A stretch of DNA of 64,000 bases, taken from NCBI RefSeq assembly GCF_014884385.1, contig NZ_WKFH01000003.1:992001-1056000 (forward strand), written 5' to 3'. Numbering within the stretch: position 1 is the stretch's first letter; every line of letters starts with the position of its first letter. This DNA comes from Phycobacter azelaicus. Lineage in GTDB: Bacteria; Pseudomonadota; Alphaproteobacteria; Rhodobacterales; Rhodobacteraceae. A model generated the notes under the pieces. That model saw nothing but the letters and a program-made list of their open reading frames with translations. It searched no databases and was not told the origin of the DNA. Below are positions 16,137 to 25,131 of this stretch, in pieces. Made by a program: the position numbers and the translations under genes.

Positions 16137-17402
16137 TCAAGATGCGTTCTGACTCACTGTCTTGGCGGTTGTGACCAGATCGAAGGCAGCCGAAGACACT
16201 TCCGCCTCGCTCAGAACCGCCACCTCGGCCTGCCAACCCATCTGGTCAATCTGAGCGCGGATTTCTGCTTCGTAATTCGGATTCATGATCACGATGGTCG
16301 CCACACCCTGCGCCATCGCCGTGGCCGGATCCACGATGGGGGTGGCGCTGACCGGCATGAAACAGCCCTGCTTGGCCGGGTTAAGATCGATACCGAAATC
16401 AATCAGGTTCGCCGCACGGGAATTCATCAACAGAGCGAACGTCACCCCTTTGGAAGCCGCGCCCCAGATCGCAACACCGCCGACTTCGTGGCGTCCGATC
16501 AGGAATTCGGCCCAGCGATCCAGAAGTGCATTGCGCTGATATAGGTACTGCTCGCCCAAGACGGCCTCCTCTGGGGCACGCCCATCCTCAGCCTCGACGG
16601 CTGTTGCCGCAGCAGATTTTAAGCCCGCTTCAACCCACATGTACTGGTCATCATAGACGGGTGAAACGCTGGCCTGCAAACCGTGCATGGACAAAAGCCG
16701 CCTGATCGAGGGCGGGTTGTAGAGTGCACAGTGTTCATAAAAGAAGTCCTGGAATGCACCATGGTGCAAAATCCAGTCAACATCGGGCGTCTCAACGAAC
16801 AGGTGCCGCCCCGGCGCCATCGCAGCCGCGAGATTGGCAGCAAAACCCTGCACATCGCTGACGTGCTCAATCGTATGGCGCGAGCAGATGACATTGGCCT
16901 CCGGCGGGATCTTGGACACCTCGTCCGGAGTGAAGAAACAGCGATGTATAGTCACCCCATCGGGCAGTGGGGTCGGAGTTGTACAGGATGGATCAAATCC
17001 AACAGCGCTCTTTACACGCCCCTTTGATCGCTCATGCAGCAGACGCAGAAAGTCGCCCTCTCCACAACCGATTTCGACGTAATGAATGTCTTGCTCAGAC
17101 GGCACGGCGGCCAATATCCTGTCTGCCATGGCCCGCAAGTGAGCCTGATAGAACGCCGAAGCAGACACATCGTTGTTGTAGCCGGCATCATAGGAAATCC
17201 GCTGCGGATCAAAAGCGGCATTCCAGACAAAGCCGCATTCCCCACATTGAACCATAGTCAGCACACCACGACTGAAACCTTGCGCGCTTTTTCGATCGGG
17301 CAGCGTTACGTTTTGCAGGGTCGGCACATTAAGCCGCCGCTCGATAACAGTCATTTTGCCGCCGCTGCATACAGGACAAGCGTGAGGCTGAATCTGGGTC
17401 AT
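16137..17402 (-). CDS. sugar C-methyltransferase, zinc-finger + SAM + C-terminal domain type (paralogue 1)
   Basis: A 421-residue SAM-dependent methyltransferase of the NDP-hexose C-3-methyltransferase (TylCIII-like) architecture. It has an N-terminal zinc site (C9-x-x-C12 and C-x-x-C near residue 53-56), a Rossmann SAM motif (V-E-I-G-C-G-E-G-D-F-L, about 108-118), then H-T-I-E-H-V, and a C-terminal Methyltransf_14-like domain containing W-G-A-A-S-K-G. It lies 27 nt upstream of rfbG in the same minus-strand unit and is divergent from rfbF. A second gene of the same architecture lies at 19068. Confidence 0.82.
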   Translation of the reverse strand: MTQIQPHACPVCSGGKMTVIERRLNVPTLQNVTLPDRKSAQGFSRGVLTMVQCGECGFVWNAAFDPQRISYDAGYNNDVSASAFYQAHLRAMADRILAAVPSEQDIHYVEIGCGEGDFLRLLHERSKGRVKSAVGFDPSCTTPTPLPDGVTIHRCFFTPDEVSKIPPEANVICSRHTIEHVSDVQGFAANLAAAMAPGRHLFVETPDVDWILHHGAFQDFFYEHCALYNPPSIRRLLSMHGLQASVSPVYDDQYMWVEAGLKSAAATAVEAEDGRAPEEAVLGEQYLYQRNALLDRWAEFLIGRHEVGGVAIWGAASKGVTFALLMNSRAANLIDFGIDLNPAKQGCFMPVSATPIVDPATAMAQGVATIVIMNPNYEAEIRAQIDQMGWQAEVAVLSEAEVSSAAFDLVTTAKTVSQNAS

Positions 17403-17646
17403 GGCGGTCTGGACTCCTCTGCCAATAAGACCTGCGTTCCGCTCACTCGCGGTCTGCGATCACAGACCACACCCTAAATTGCAATTCTTACCAAATTTGA
17501 AATACCGCCATGCCCCGTGACCTGCCGACCGCCCCAACTCCTGCGCCTGACCGCGATTGATACAATTCTCGGCAATTCAACCGAAAATTAACTGCGGCTT
17601 TCCTAAAGTCGCCCTCAACGAGGCAGAAAATGAATCGAGAGCACAC

Positions 17647-18510
17647 ATGAAAGTTGTCATCCTGGCCGGCGGACTTGGCACTCGCATCAGTGAAGAATCC
17701 CACCTGCGTCCCAAGCCAATGATCGAAATTGGCGGCAAGCCGATCCTGTGGCACATCATGAAGACATTCAGCGCGCATGGTCTTACCGACTTTGTGATTT
17801 GCTGCGGTTACAAGGGCCATATGATCAAGGAGTACTTTACGAACTACCTGCTCTATAATTCGGACGTGCAGGTGGATCTGGCCTCCGGCGAGCACAAGAT
17901 CCTGAATCATACCGCCGAACCTTGGCGGATCACCATGCTGGACACCGGCGCGGAAACTCAAACCGGCGGTCGGCTGGCTCTGGCTCGGCCTCATTTGGGC
18001 GAGCGTTTTTGTTTGACCTATGGTGACGGTGTTGCGGACGTCGATATTAAAACGCTGATCGAATTTCATAAAACGGAAGGCCGACAAGCAACTGTCACCG
18101 CCGTGCAGCCTGCCGGTCGTTTTGGCAGTCTCGAAACCGATGGGACTGCAGCACTGAACTTCGTGGAAAAACCAGCCGGAGACCACAACTGGGTAAGCGG
18201 TGGCTTCTTCGTTTGCGAACCTGGCGTTCTGGATCTCATTCCAAGCCTCGATACGATCTGGGAAAAAGATCCGTTGGAAACGCTCACGCGCGACCGGCAG
18301 CTTTCGGTCTACAAGCATCGCGGTTTCTGGAGCGCTATGGACACCATGCGGGACAAAAGGCTCCTCGAGGAGCTGTGGAACAGTGGAAAAGCCCCCTGGA
18401 AAGTCTGGGAAACACCCGAAGCACAGCTGCCCTTCGGCCCTGCTCCAAAGCCTGGCGCGTCGACTGTGCCTCTGGGCGCACTCTCTGCCTCGGGCCAGAT
18501 CGGACACTGA
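17647..18510 (+). CDS. rfbF: glucose-1-phosphate cytidylyltransferase
   Basis: Makes CDP-glucose from CTP and glucose-1-phosphate. The start was set at the ATG at 17647 because the family begins there with the nucleotide loop L-A-G-G-L-G-T-R (residues 6-13), then S-H-L-R-P-K-P-M-I-E-I-G. The open frame reaches 30 codons upstream without homology-like sequence. Y-G-D-G-V-A-D-V marks the metal-binding region. It has 287 residues (family about 257), with a proline-rich C-terminal extension. First gene of the plus-strand sugar operon. Confidence 0.95.
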   Translation: MKVVILAGGLGTRISEESHLRPKPMIEIGGKPILWHIMKTFSAHGLTDFVICCGYKGHMIKEYFTNYLLYNSDVQVDLASGEHKILNHTAEPWRITMLDTGAETQTGGRLALARPHLGERFCLTYGDGVADVDIKTLIEFHKTEGRQATVTAVQPAGRFGSLETDGTAALNFVEKPAGDHNWVSGGFFVCEPGVLDLIPSLDTIWEKDPLETLTRDRQLSVYKHRGFWSAMDTMRDKRLLEELWNSGKAPWKVWETPEAQLPFGPAPKPGASTVPLGALSASGQIGH

Positions 18511-18513
18511 TCC

Positions 18514-19068
18514 ATGGCGCGCCCTGATATCGTCGAGCTGCCACTGGCTGGTGCCTTTCACTATCGCCCACACCCTCATCACGATCACCGCGGCAGTTTC
18601 AGCCGACTGACCTGTGACGAAACGCTCCGGGATGCAGGTATGAACACCACCTGGGTTCAGACCAACCTATCGCGCACCAAGGCCCGTGGCACCGTCAGAG
18701 GCATGCACTATCAAAAGCCCCCTTTTGACGAAATCAAGCTACTGACCTGCCTGTCTGGTTGCGTCTATGACGTACTGGTGGACCTGCGCCCAGACTCACC
18801 CACCTTCGGGCAATGGACCGGCATAGAGTTGGACGGCGCAGCGGCTGATACTCTCTATATCCCCTCCGGCCTAGCGCATGGTTTTCAAACGCTGAGCGAC
18901 GATGTCACGCTGCATTACAGCCATTCGGCCGCTTTCAGCCCGGATCATCAGGCCGGTCTGTCCTACCGTGATCCGCAGGTCGCAATTCGCTGGCCGCTCC
19001 CGATCACGGCCTTGTCCGACCGGGACGCCGAGTTACCCAATCTGAAAATCCTGGAGGAGGCTCTGTGA
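18514..19068 (+). CDS. dTDP-4-dehydrorhamnose 3,5-epimerase-like sugar epimerase
   Basis: A 184-residue cupin epimerase of the RmlC family that inverts C3 and/or C5 of 4-keto-6-deoxy nucleotide sugars. The catalytic H65 lies in R-G-M-H-Y-Q, and the P-S-G-L-A-H-G-F and L-H-Y-S-H blocks are present. Here the likely substrate is the CDP-4-keto sugar from RfbG. It starts 3 nt after rfbF, and its stop overlaps the next start (TGATG). Confidence 0.85.
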   Translation: MARPDIVELPLAGAFHYRPHPHHDHRGSFSRLTCDETLRDAGMNTTWVQTNLSRTKARGTVRGMHYQKPPFDEIKLLTCLSGCVYDVLVDLRPDSPTFGQWTGIELDGAAADTLYIPSGLAHGFQTLSDDVTLHYSHSAAFSPDHQAGLSYRDPQVAIRWPLPITALSDRDAELPNLKILEEAL

Positions 19069-20339
19069 TGCAGTGTCGTCATTGCGCAACTGAACTGTCC
19101 CTGCCCGTGCTTGACCTGGCGCACGCCCCACCCTCCAACGCCTATCTTGAGAAAGGGCAGTTGCGGCAGCCCGAGATGCATTTCCCGCTGCGTCTTTTCC
19201 TGTGTGAAAGCTGCGGCTTGGTTCAAACAGAAGATTTCTGCGACGCAGATCAGCTGTTTGATGACAACTATGTCTATTTCTCCTCAACCTCCAGCAGCTG
19301 GTGTGCCCACGCAGCACGATTTGCAGAAGGCGCAATTGCCCGCCTAGGGCTGACAAAAGACAGTTTTGTCGTGGAGGTGGCCTCAAATGACGGTTATCTG
19401 CTGCAAAACTTCGTGACCGCAGAAATACCCTGCCTGGGGTTCGAACCGACTGCCAGCACTGCCGAGGTCGCAGCGCGCAAAGGTGTAGAAACCCGCACTG
19501 CGTTCTTCGGCGAGGCTGAAGCAAAAGCGCTCCGTGAGGAGAAACCCGGCGGTGCTGATCTGATCATAGGAAACAATGTCTACGCGCATGTTCCCGACAT
19601 CAATGACTTCACGCGCGGGCTGGAGCGTCTTCTTGCAAATCAGGGCGTGATCTCACTGGAGTTTCCGCATTTGCTGCAGCTGGTGAAACAGGGCCAGTTC
19701 GACACTGTCTATCACGAGCATTTCTCATATCTATCGCTCACAACCGTGCAAAAGATCTTTGCGGCGGCAAACCTGCGCATCTTTGATGTGGAAGAGCTTC
19801 CAACCCACGGCGGCAGCCTGCGGGTATGGGGGTGCCGGACGACAGCGCAGCACATGGAAACACCGACTGTAAAGGCGATATTGCAGCAAGAGCGCGACGT
19901 CACCATCACAACGGGCGCCTTCTTCAAGGATCTGCAAAGCCAGGCCGATCACGCAGCCGACGCGTTGCTTTCGTTCCTATTGGACATCAAGGCCAAGGGC
20001 GAAACCGTGGCCGCCTATGGCGCTGCGGCCAAGGGGACAACATTGCTGAACTACGCAAGGGTGAACCCGCGGATCCTGCCTTATGTCTGTGATGCAGCAC
20101 CGTTCAAACAGGGACGCTACCTGCCGGGGTGCCATGTACCCGTCCGAAACCCGATCGAGCTGCGCAAGAACCCACCGCAGCATTTGCTGATCCTGCCCTG
20201 GAACATCAAAGACGAGATTGCCCGCGATCTGGCATGGCTGTCACGTGAGCACGGCACGAGATTCTGGACCATACTCCCCTACCCCGAACAGATGGAACCG
20301 CCTGCCGATTCCATTCCACCTGCCGCGCTCTCGGCCTGA
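19068..20339 (+). CDS. sugar C-methyltransferase, zinc-finger + SAM + C-terminal domain type (paralogue 2)
   Basis: A 423-residue methyltransferase with the same three-part architecture as the gene at 16137. The N-terminal zinc site is C3-x-x-C6 with a second C-x-x-C near 46-49 (C-E-S-C-G), the SAM motif is V-E-V-A-S-N-D-G-Y-L-L (the glycine-rich loop replaced by A-S-N-D-G, as in TylCIII relatives), and Y-G-A-A-A-K-G-T-T-L-L is in the C-terminal domain. ATG 19068 was chosen over GTG 19065; GGAGGAGG lies upstream. It overlaps the epimerase stop. Confidence 0.85.
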   Translation: MQCRHCATELSLPVLDLAHAPPSNAYLEKGQLRQPEMHFPLRLFLCESCGLVQTEDFCDADQLFDDNYVYFSSTSSSWCAHAARFAEGAIARLGLTKDSFVVEVASNDGYLLQNFVTAEIPCLGFEPTASTAEVAARKGVETRTAFFGEAEAKALREEKPGGADLIIGNNVYAHVPDINDFTRGLERLLANQGVISLEFPHLLQLVKQGQFDTVYHEHFSYLSLTTVQKIFAAANLRIFDVEELPTHGGSLRVWGCRTTAQHMETPTVKAILQQERDVTITTGAFFKDLQSQADHAADALLSFLLDIKAKGETVAAYGAAAKGTTLLNYARVNPRILPYVCDAAPFKQGRYLPGCHVPVRNPIELRKNPPQHLLILPWNIKDEIARDLAWLSREHGTRFWTILPYPEQMEPPADSIPPAALSA

Positions 20340-20364
20340 ATGAAAAAGCCGCTAAGAGGCGACG

Positions 20365-21579
20365 ATGTCACAACCAAAACTCAGCATCTGCATACCCACC
20401 TATAATCGGGCAACCTACCTCGCGACCCTTCTTACGGATCTGGAAGACGTGGTGGCGCAAATTCCGTTCGAGGTGGAAATCATTGTTTCGGACAACGCCT
20501 CTACCGACAACACTCAGGAGGTGTTGGCAGAAGCACAACATCGTCTTCCTTTGTTGGCCTTGTGCCAGCCCGAAAACCTAGGGGTCATTCGCAACATCAG
20601 CTGTACCATGCGCGCGGGCAAAGGCACCTATCTGGTCTATCTCGCCGACGATGATCGGCTTAAGCCCGGTGCGCTCGTCAAAGCTGTCGAACAACTGGAA
20701 TCCAACCCCAAAGCCTCCGCCCTCTATGCGCCTTGGGAACGGTTCGACCTTGTAACAAATGAGGTGAAGAGCCAATTCTACAAACAAGACAAAGATGTTA
20801 CGATTGCGCGCGGCAATTATGCTCAGCTCATGGAACATGTCGCCAAGCACCGGATTTTCTCGGAAATCAGTATACTACGGCGCGATGCCTTCCGTGCGCT
20901 GCACCCAATGGGCAATGATCTGGCTTTCTGGGCCTTCACAATGCCCTGTGAATACCTCGGATATGGTGACCTGATCTACTCGAAGACACCGTTCTACAGC
21001 TCGGTGAGCCGTCATTTCGTGGGGGACAACCGCTCTCAGGAAGGTTTCAACGACGTGATGACCGCATGGGATAGCTACCGCGGTGGCGTTGAGTACATGT
21101 ACGGTCTTGCAGTTCAACATGGCGGTTTAAAAAACCCTCAGCGAACCCTGCGCTTCGTACAATCTCTGCCGATAGAACGGATGATCGTCGCACTTAGATT
21201 GCGGCTCCAAAGCGGCGGAGATCCGCTTGAGAACTATGCTCTGGCCGCAAGACTGCGCGGCTGTGGGCAAATCGCGAATCTGCCAGCCCCGATGGAGCAG
21301 ATCCGCACAGCCGCAGCACTCTATTTTGGCTGTGTGAAACTGCCAGGAACACTTCAGGCCAACGGTATCGCACTTATCGGCGACTGCAGTGAAGAGACGG
21401 TGAACCAACTCGACTCCATCGCCAGCCTGCCAGTCCGCCACGCTGGCTCACCAGACGATATACATGAAGCCGATATGGTCCTTGATCTGGGCTGCAAGGA
21501 TGACGCGCTTGTTGAATGCGCCGAAACTCGCGCGCTCGCACGGGTACGCGATGCCGATCTGATACAGAAATTCCCATGA
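20365..21579 (+). CDS. glycosyltransferase family 2
   Basis: A 404-residue inverting GT-A enzyme. S-I-C-I-P-T-Y-N-R is at the N-terminus, the nucleotide aspartate is D43 (V-S-D-N-A-S-T-D-N-T) and the metal-binding D-D-D is at 95-97 (Y-L-A-D-D-D). There are no membrane segments. The C-terminal 150 residues show no motif I recognise. It would transfer the sugar made by this cluster; the acceptor (lipid-linked glycan, O-antigen or protein) is unknown. Its stop overlaps the next gene by 4 nt. Confidence 0.85.
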   Translation: MSQPKLSICIPTYNRATYLATLLTDLEDVVAQIPFEVEIIVSDNASTDNTQEVLAEAQHRLPLLALCQPENLGVIRNISCTMRAGKGTYLVYLADDDRLKPGALVKAVEQLESNPKASALYAPWERFDLVTNEVKSQFYKQDKDVTIARGNYAQLMEHVAKHRIFSEISILRRDAFRALHPMGNDLAFWAFTMPCEYLGYGDLIYSKTPFYSSVSRHFVGDNRSQEGFNDVMTAWDSYRGGVEYMYGLAVQHGGLKNPQRTLRFVQSLPIERMIVALRLRLQSGGDPLENYALAARLRGCGQIANLPAPMEQIRTAAALYFGCVKLPGTLQANGIALIGDCSEETVNQLDSIASLPVRHAGSPDDIHEADMVLDLGCKDDALVECAETRALARVRDADLIQKFP

Positions 21580-22508
21580 GTGCGTCACCCAAACATATCC
21601 TGATGACCGGCTCCACCGGTTTTGTCGGTCGTGCGGTCACCAAAGCCGCGCACGGCGCCGGGCATCGGTTGTGCCATGTGGTACGCACCGGCAGCGCGGA
21701 TCGTATCCCGGTTCTCGGAGCAGAGGACCGTGTCATCGAGGTCCCTGATGTTTTTGCCGAGCCTGCCAAATGGTGGGCTGAGGTGATGCAAGGCCAGGAT
21801 CTGGCCTTGCATATGGCCTGGTATGCCGAGGCCGGAAAATACCAGACCTCTCCAAAGAACACGGATTGCCTGATCGGCACACTCGCGATGGCGCAGGGTG
21901 CGATTGCCGCCCAACTGCAACGCTTTGTCGGGGTTGGAACCTGCCTGGAATATGATCTGCGGGGGACGCAAGGGACGCGCCAAAGCGTCGGCACCGATGG
22001 TCCGCTGAACCCTCAATCGCCATATGCCGCAGCAAAGGCCGCCTGCGCCCTTGCCCTCGGTCAAAGCCTGCCACAAGCGGGAGTAGAGTTTCTTTGGGCG
22101 CGTCTGTTTTACCTTCACGGTGACGGCGAAGATCCGCGCCGCCTTGTGGCCGCGCTGCATCAACACCTATCGCAGGGACAGCCTATTGCCCTGACCTCAG
22201 GCCGACAGGTTCGGGATTTTCTGGATGTGGCAGACGCCGCCAAGATGCTGGTCAACGACGCGGTGTCGGACCGCTGCGGCATTAGCAACATCTGCTCCCA
22301 GACCGGCATCACGGTGCGCGCTTTGGCCGAACACATCGCCGATCAATACGGGCGCCGCGACCTGCTGCAATTTGACACGCGCCCCGACAACCCGGACGAT
22401 CCACCGTTTGTCGTCGGGCACCGCGGCCCGACCCAACAACCGCTTTTCCCCCAATCCGCCGCCTCTGGCACTGGCCTGACCGCCACGACTGAAAGGATGA
22501 CACAATGA
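21576..22508 (+). CDS. NAD(P)-dependent sugar epimerase/ketoreductase
   Basis: A 310-residue extended SDR protein. The nucleotide motif T-G-S-T-G-F-V-G is at residues 11-18 and the catalytic pair is Y150-x-x-x-K154. It probably reduces the 4-keto group at the end of the pathway. The start was placed at the ATG overlapping the glycosyltransferase stop (ATGA); upstream codons in the frame belong to the overlap. Its stop overlaps the CmcI-type gene. Confidence 0.85.
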   Translation: MSASPKHILMTGSTGFVGRAVTKAAHGAGHRLCHVVRTGSADRIPVLGAEDRVIEVPDVFAEPAKWWAEVMQGQDLALHMAWYAEAGKYQTSPKNTDCLIGTLAMAQGAIAAQLQRFVGVGTCLEYDLRGTQGTRQSVGTDGPLNPQSPYAAAKAACALALGQSLPQAGVEFLWARLFYLHGDGEDPRRLVAALHQHLSQGQPIALTSGRQVRDFLDVADAAKMLVNDAVSDRCGISNICSQTGITVRALAEHIADQYGRRDLLQFDTRPDNPDDPPFVVGHRGPTQQPLFPQSAASGTGLTATTERMTQ

Positions 22509-23275
22509 CTCCCTTCCAAAGCGAAATCACCTCTCGCACGCAGGACATGCGCGCTGACCCGGTTCTGCAATCGGCCGCAATGAATTTTCTTCAAGCCTCC
22601 GCAAAGGCCAAATACTCCTACAACTTTCACTGGATGGGCCGCCCAATCATCCAATATCCGCAGGACATCGTCGCCATGCAGGAGTTGATCCACGAGATCA
22701 AACCCGATCTCGTGATTGAAACCGGTATTGCGCATGGCGGCTCGTTGATCTTCTCGGCCTCCATGCTTGCGCTTCTTGAGATGACCGAGGCCATCGAGGC
22801 TGGCACCAGCTTTGATCCCAATAAGCCCAAGCGCAAAGTGCTTGGCATCGACATCGACATTCGTCCCCACAACCGCGAAGCCATCGAGGCTCATCCGATG
22901 CGATCACGGATCGAGATGATCCAAGGCTCTTCGGTCGCTCCGGACATCATTGCCCAGGTTCACGAGATTGCAAAAGACTACAAGAAAGTTCTCGTTTGCC
23001 TCGACAGTAACCACACCCATGAGCACGTGCTGCAAGAACTGAAAGCCTATGCACCGCTGGCCTCTGAAGGCAGCTACTGCGTGGTCTTTGACACGTTGAT
23101 CGAAGACATGGAGCCCGACACCTACACGGATCGCCCCTGGGGCAAAGGCGACAACCCCCACACCGCGATCCAGACCTACCTCAAGGAAAACACCGGTTTT
23201 GAGATCGATCGACAGATCCATGATCGCCTGCTCATCACAGTCGCGCGTGATGGTTTCTTGCGACGCCTGTCCTAA
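22505..23275 (+). CDS. CmcI / rhamnosyl O-methyltransferase family protein
   Basis: A 256-residue SAM-dependent enzyme of the family named for cephalosporin hydroxylase CmcI and mycobacterial rhamnosyl O-methyltransferases (RMNT_CmcI). The SAM loop is E-T-G-I-A-H-G-G-S at 72-80, and the metal-binding region G-I-D-I-D-I and C-L-D-S-N-H-T-H are characteristic. In a deoxysugar cluster O-methylation of a sugar hydroxyl is the more likely role, rather than antibiotic tailoring. It is the last gene of the plus-strand operon. Confidence 0.85.
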   Translation: MTPFQSEITSRTQDMRADPVLQSAAMNFLQASAKAKYSYNFHWMGRPIIQYPQDIVAMQELIHEIKPDLVIETGIAHGGSLIFSASMLALLEMTEAIEAGTSFDPNKPKRKVLGIDIDIRPHNREAIEAHPMRSRIEMIQGSSVAPDIIAQVHEIAKDYKKVLVCLDSNHTHEHVLQELKAYAPLASEGSYCVVFDTLIEDMEPDTYTDRPWGKGDNPHTAIQTYLKENTGFEIDRQIHDRLLITVARDGFLRRLS

Positions 23276-23303
23276 AGGCACAGCCCAAATAGAGATCGAA
23301 GTG

Positions 23304-23327
23304 AGGGGTGCCGCAACCGGTGCCCCT
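23304..23327. terminator. possible terminator hairpin between convergent operons
   Basis: AGGGGTGCCG / CGGTGCCCCT with loop CAAC: ten pairs, two of them G-U. It lies between the sugar operon stop and the modC stop. The tails are only weakly T-rich, so efficiency is uncertain. Confidence 0.4.
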
Positions 23328-23335
23328 CCATTTCG

Positions 23336-24430
23336 TCATGACCTGCTGGTTTTGCTGATGTCGCCGGGGGCAATGGCAACCGACTTGATCACCGCATAAC
23401 AGTCGCTTCCCTCCTCAAGCCCGAGGGCCTGCGCGGAGCGTTGTGTTATCCGGGCCAGAATATGTCCGGCAGGCGTTCTGAGGGACACCATCGCACCGGG
23501 GCCATCGCCGGTATGAATTTGCTGAACCTGCCCCGGCAGGATATTCAAGGCCGACAGACCTTGAGGTTTTTCTCGCGACAGGATCACCTCATGCGCCGAG
23601 ATGCGCACGCGCACCTCTTCTCCCGGTGCCTGGGCCACACGCGGCAAGAACAGCGACAGCCCGGCCGCATCCAGCTCGCTCAGCCCGTCGGAATGATGCG
23701 CCTTGACCCGCGTTTCCAGCATGGCCCCGACCGAGCGTACCCCGGTCGGCATAACCTTGGGATCGCTCAGAATCTCTACCGCTGGACCTTGCCGTGTCGT
23801 CTTTCCGTCTTGCAGAACGACCACAGTCGTTGCGAGCCGCGCCACCTCGCTCGCGGAGTGGCTGACGTAAAGGATCGGGACCCCGACCTCATCTCTGAGG
23901 CGTTCAAAATAGGGCAGGATCTCACTCTTTCGGGCGTCATCAAGGGCCGCCAAAGGCTCATCCGCAAGGATCATCTCGGGAGCGGACAACAGAGCACGCC
24001 CTATAGCGATACGTTGCTTTTCCCCGCCCGACAATCCGCCGGGTCGCCGCTTCAGAAGATGGCCTATGCCCAGCATCTCGACAATCTGATCCAGATCGGC
24101 GCGCGGCGATGCCTTTGGCGCGAACCAGCGGCCGAACAGCAGATTTTGCCGAACCGTCAGATGAGGGAACAACCGCCCCTCCTGAAAGACGTAACCGATA
24201 CGGCGCCGGTTTGGCGGCAGCCAAACCCCCTGATCCGTATCACACAGAACCCGATCATTCAGGGCAATGCGCCCGTGGGCGGGCCGCAGCAGACCGGCAA
24301 CCGCATTCACCACGGTTGTCTTGCCAGACCCCGATCGCCCAAACAGCACGGTGATACCAGGAGGTGCTTCAAAGGCGACATCGAGGGCAAAGCCCGGCCT
24401 TTTGTGTTTGAGGCTGACCGATAGCATCAT
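23336..24430 (-). CDS. modC: molybdate ABC transporter ATP-binding protein
   Basis: A 364-residue ATPase of the molybdate importer. Walker A is at 31-38 (G-R-S-G-S-G-K-T), the signature is L-S-G-G-E-K-Q-R, Walker B is I-L-A-D-E-P-L-A-A-L-D, and a C-terminal molybdate-binding TOBE domain (about 290-355; S-A-L-N-I-L-P-G) is characteristic of ModC. Two adjacent ATG codons could serve as start, and the upstream one overlaps the modB stop. Last gene of modABC. Confidence 0.94.
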   Translation of the reverse strand: MMLSVSLKHKRPGFALDVAFEAPPGITVLFGRSGSGKTTVVNAVAGLLRPAHGRIALNDRVLCDTDQGVWLPPNRRRIGYVFQEGRLFPHLTVRQNLLFGRWFAPKASPRADLDQIVEMLGIGHLLKRRPGGLSGGEKQRIAIGRALLSAPEMILADEPLAALDDARKSEILPYFERLRDEVGVPILYVSHSASEVARLATTVVVLQDGKTTRQGPAVEILSDPKVMPTGVRSVGAMLETRVKAHHSDGLSELDAAGLSLFLPRVAQAPGEEVRVRISAHEVILSREKPQGLSALNILPGQVQQIHTGDGPGAMVSLRTPAGHILARITQRSAQALGLEEGSDCYAVIKSVAIAPGDISKTSRS

Positions 24431-25131
24431 CCGCCTGCAACCCGTTTTGCTGCCTTACGGGCCAGAACTTCGGAAAGCAGCAGGGCGCCCATGGCGATCA
24501 CAATCGAGATCAGCACCAGGCGCGTGGCGGCCGCCTCACCTCCGGGGATTTGCAGAAAAGCATAAACCGCCGAGGGCAAGGTCTGGGTTTGGCCGGGAAT
24601 GTTGGACACAAAGGTGATGGTCGCGCCGAACTCTCCCATCGCCTTGGCAAAACCGAGGATCGAACCTGCGATCAAACCCGGCAGGATCATGGGCAGTGTC
24701 ACGGTCAGAAAGACCCAAGGACGTGATGCCCCGAGCGTTGCTGCAGCCTGCTCAAGCTTTGGATCCACAGCTTCGATCGACAAACGGATCGCCCGGACCA
24801 TCAAGGGAAAGCCCATGATGGCAGCTGCCAGGGCCGCACCGGTCCAGCGAAAGGCAAGAACGATTCCCAGTTCTTGCAAGAGCCCACCCACAGGCCCCTG
24901 TGTCCCAAAGATCAACAGCAAGAGATACCCGGTCACCACTGGCGGCAGAATAAGCGGCAGATGCACCAGTCCATTGAGCAGCTGTTTGCCCGGAAAAGCC
25001 CACCGGGCTAGGGCAAACGCCGTCAAAACAGCAATAGGCAGGGCCAACAGGGTCGCCCAAAGGGAAACCCGCAGCGACAGGACAACCGCCTGCCATTCTT
25101 CTGGGCCGAGCCACTCCATACCGGCAATCAA
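24427..25131 (-). CDS. modB: molybdate ABC transporter permease
   Basis: A 234-residue inner-membrane permease with five to six hydrophobic segments. The EAA-type loop with A-A-A-T-L-G-A-S-R-P-W and the P-L-I-L-P-P-V-V-T-G-Y segment are typical of ModB/CysT. The ATG at 25131 overlaps the modA stop; an internal ATG at 25119 is an alternative start. Confidence 0.93.
   Translation of the reverse strand: MIAGMEWLGPEEWQAVVLSLRVSLWATLLALPIAVLTAFALARWAFPGKQLLNGLVHLPLILPPVVTGYLLLLIFGTQGPVGGLLQELGIVLAFRWTGAALAAAIMGFPLMVRAIRLSIEAVDPKLEQAAATLGASRPWVFLTVTLPMILPGLIAGSILGFAKAMGEFGATITFVSNIPGQTQTLPSAVYAFLQIPGGEAAATRLVLISIVIAMGALLLSEVLARKAAKRVAGG

Noticed and set aside
22505..23275. Cephalosporin hydroxylase as literal function of the CmcI-type gene
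   Set aside because: There are no beta-lactam genes around. The family also contains sugar O-methyltransferases, and the gene lies in a deoxysugar operon.
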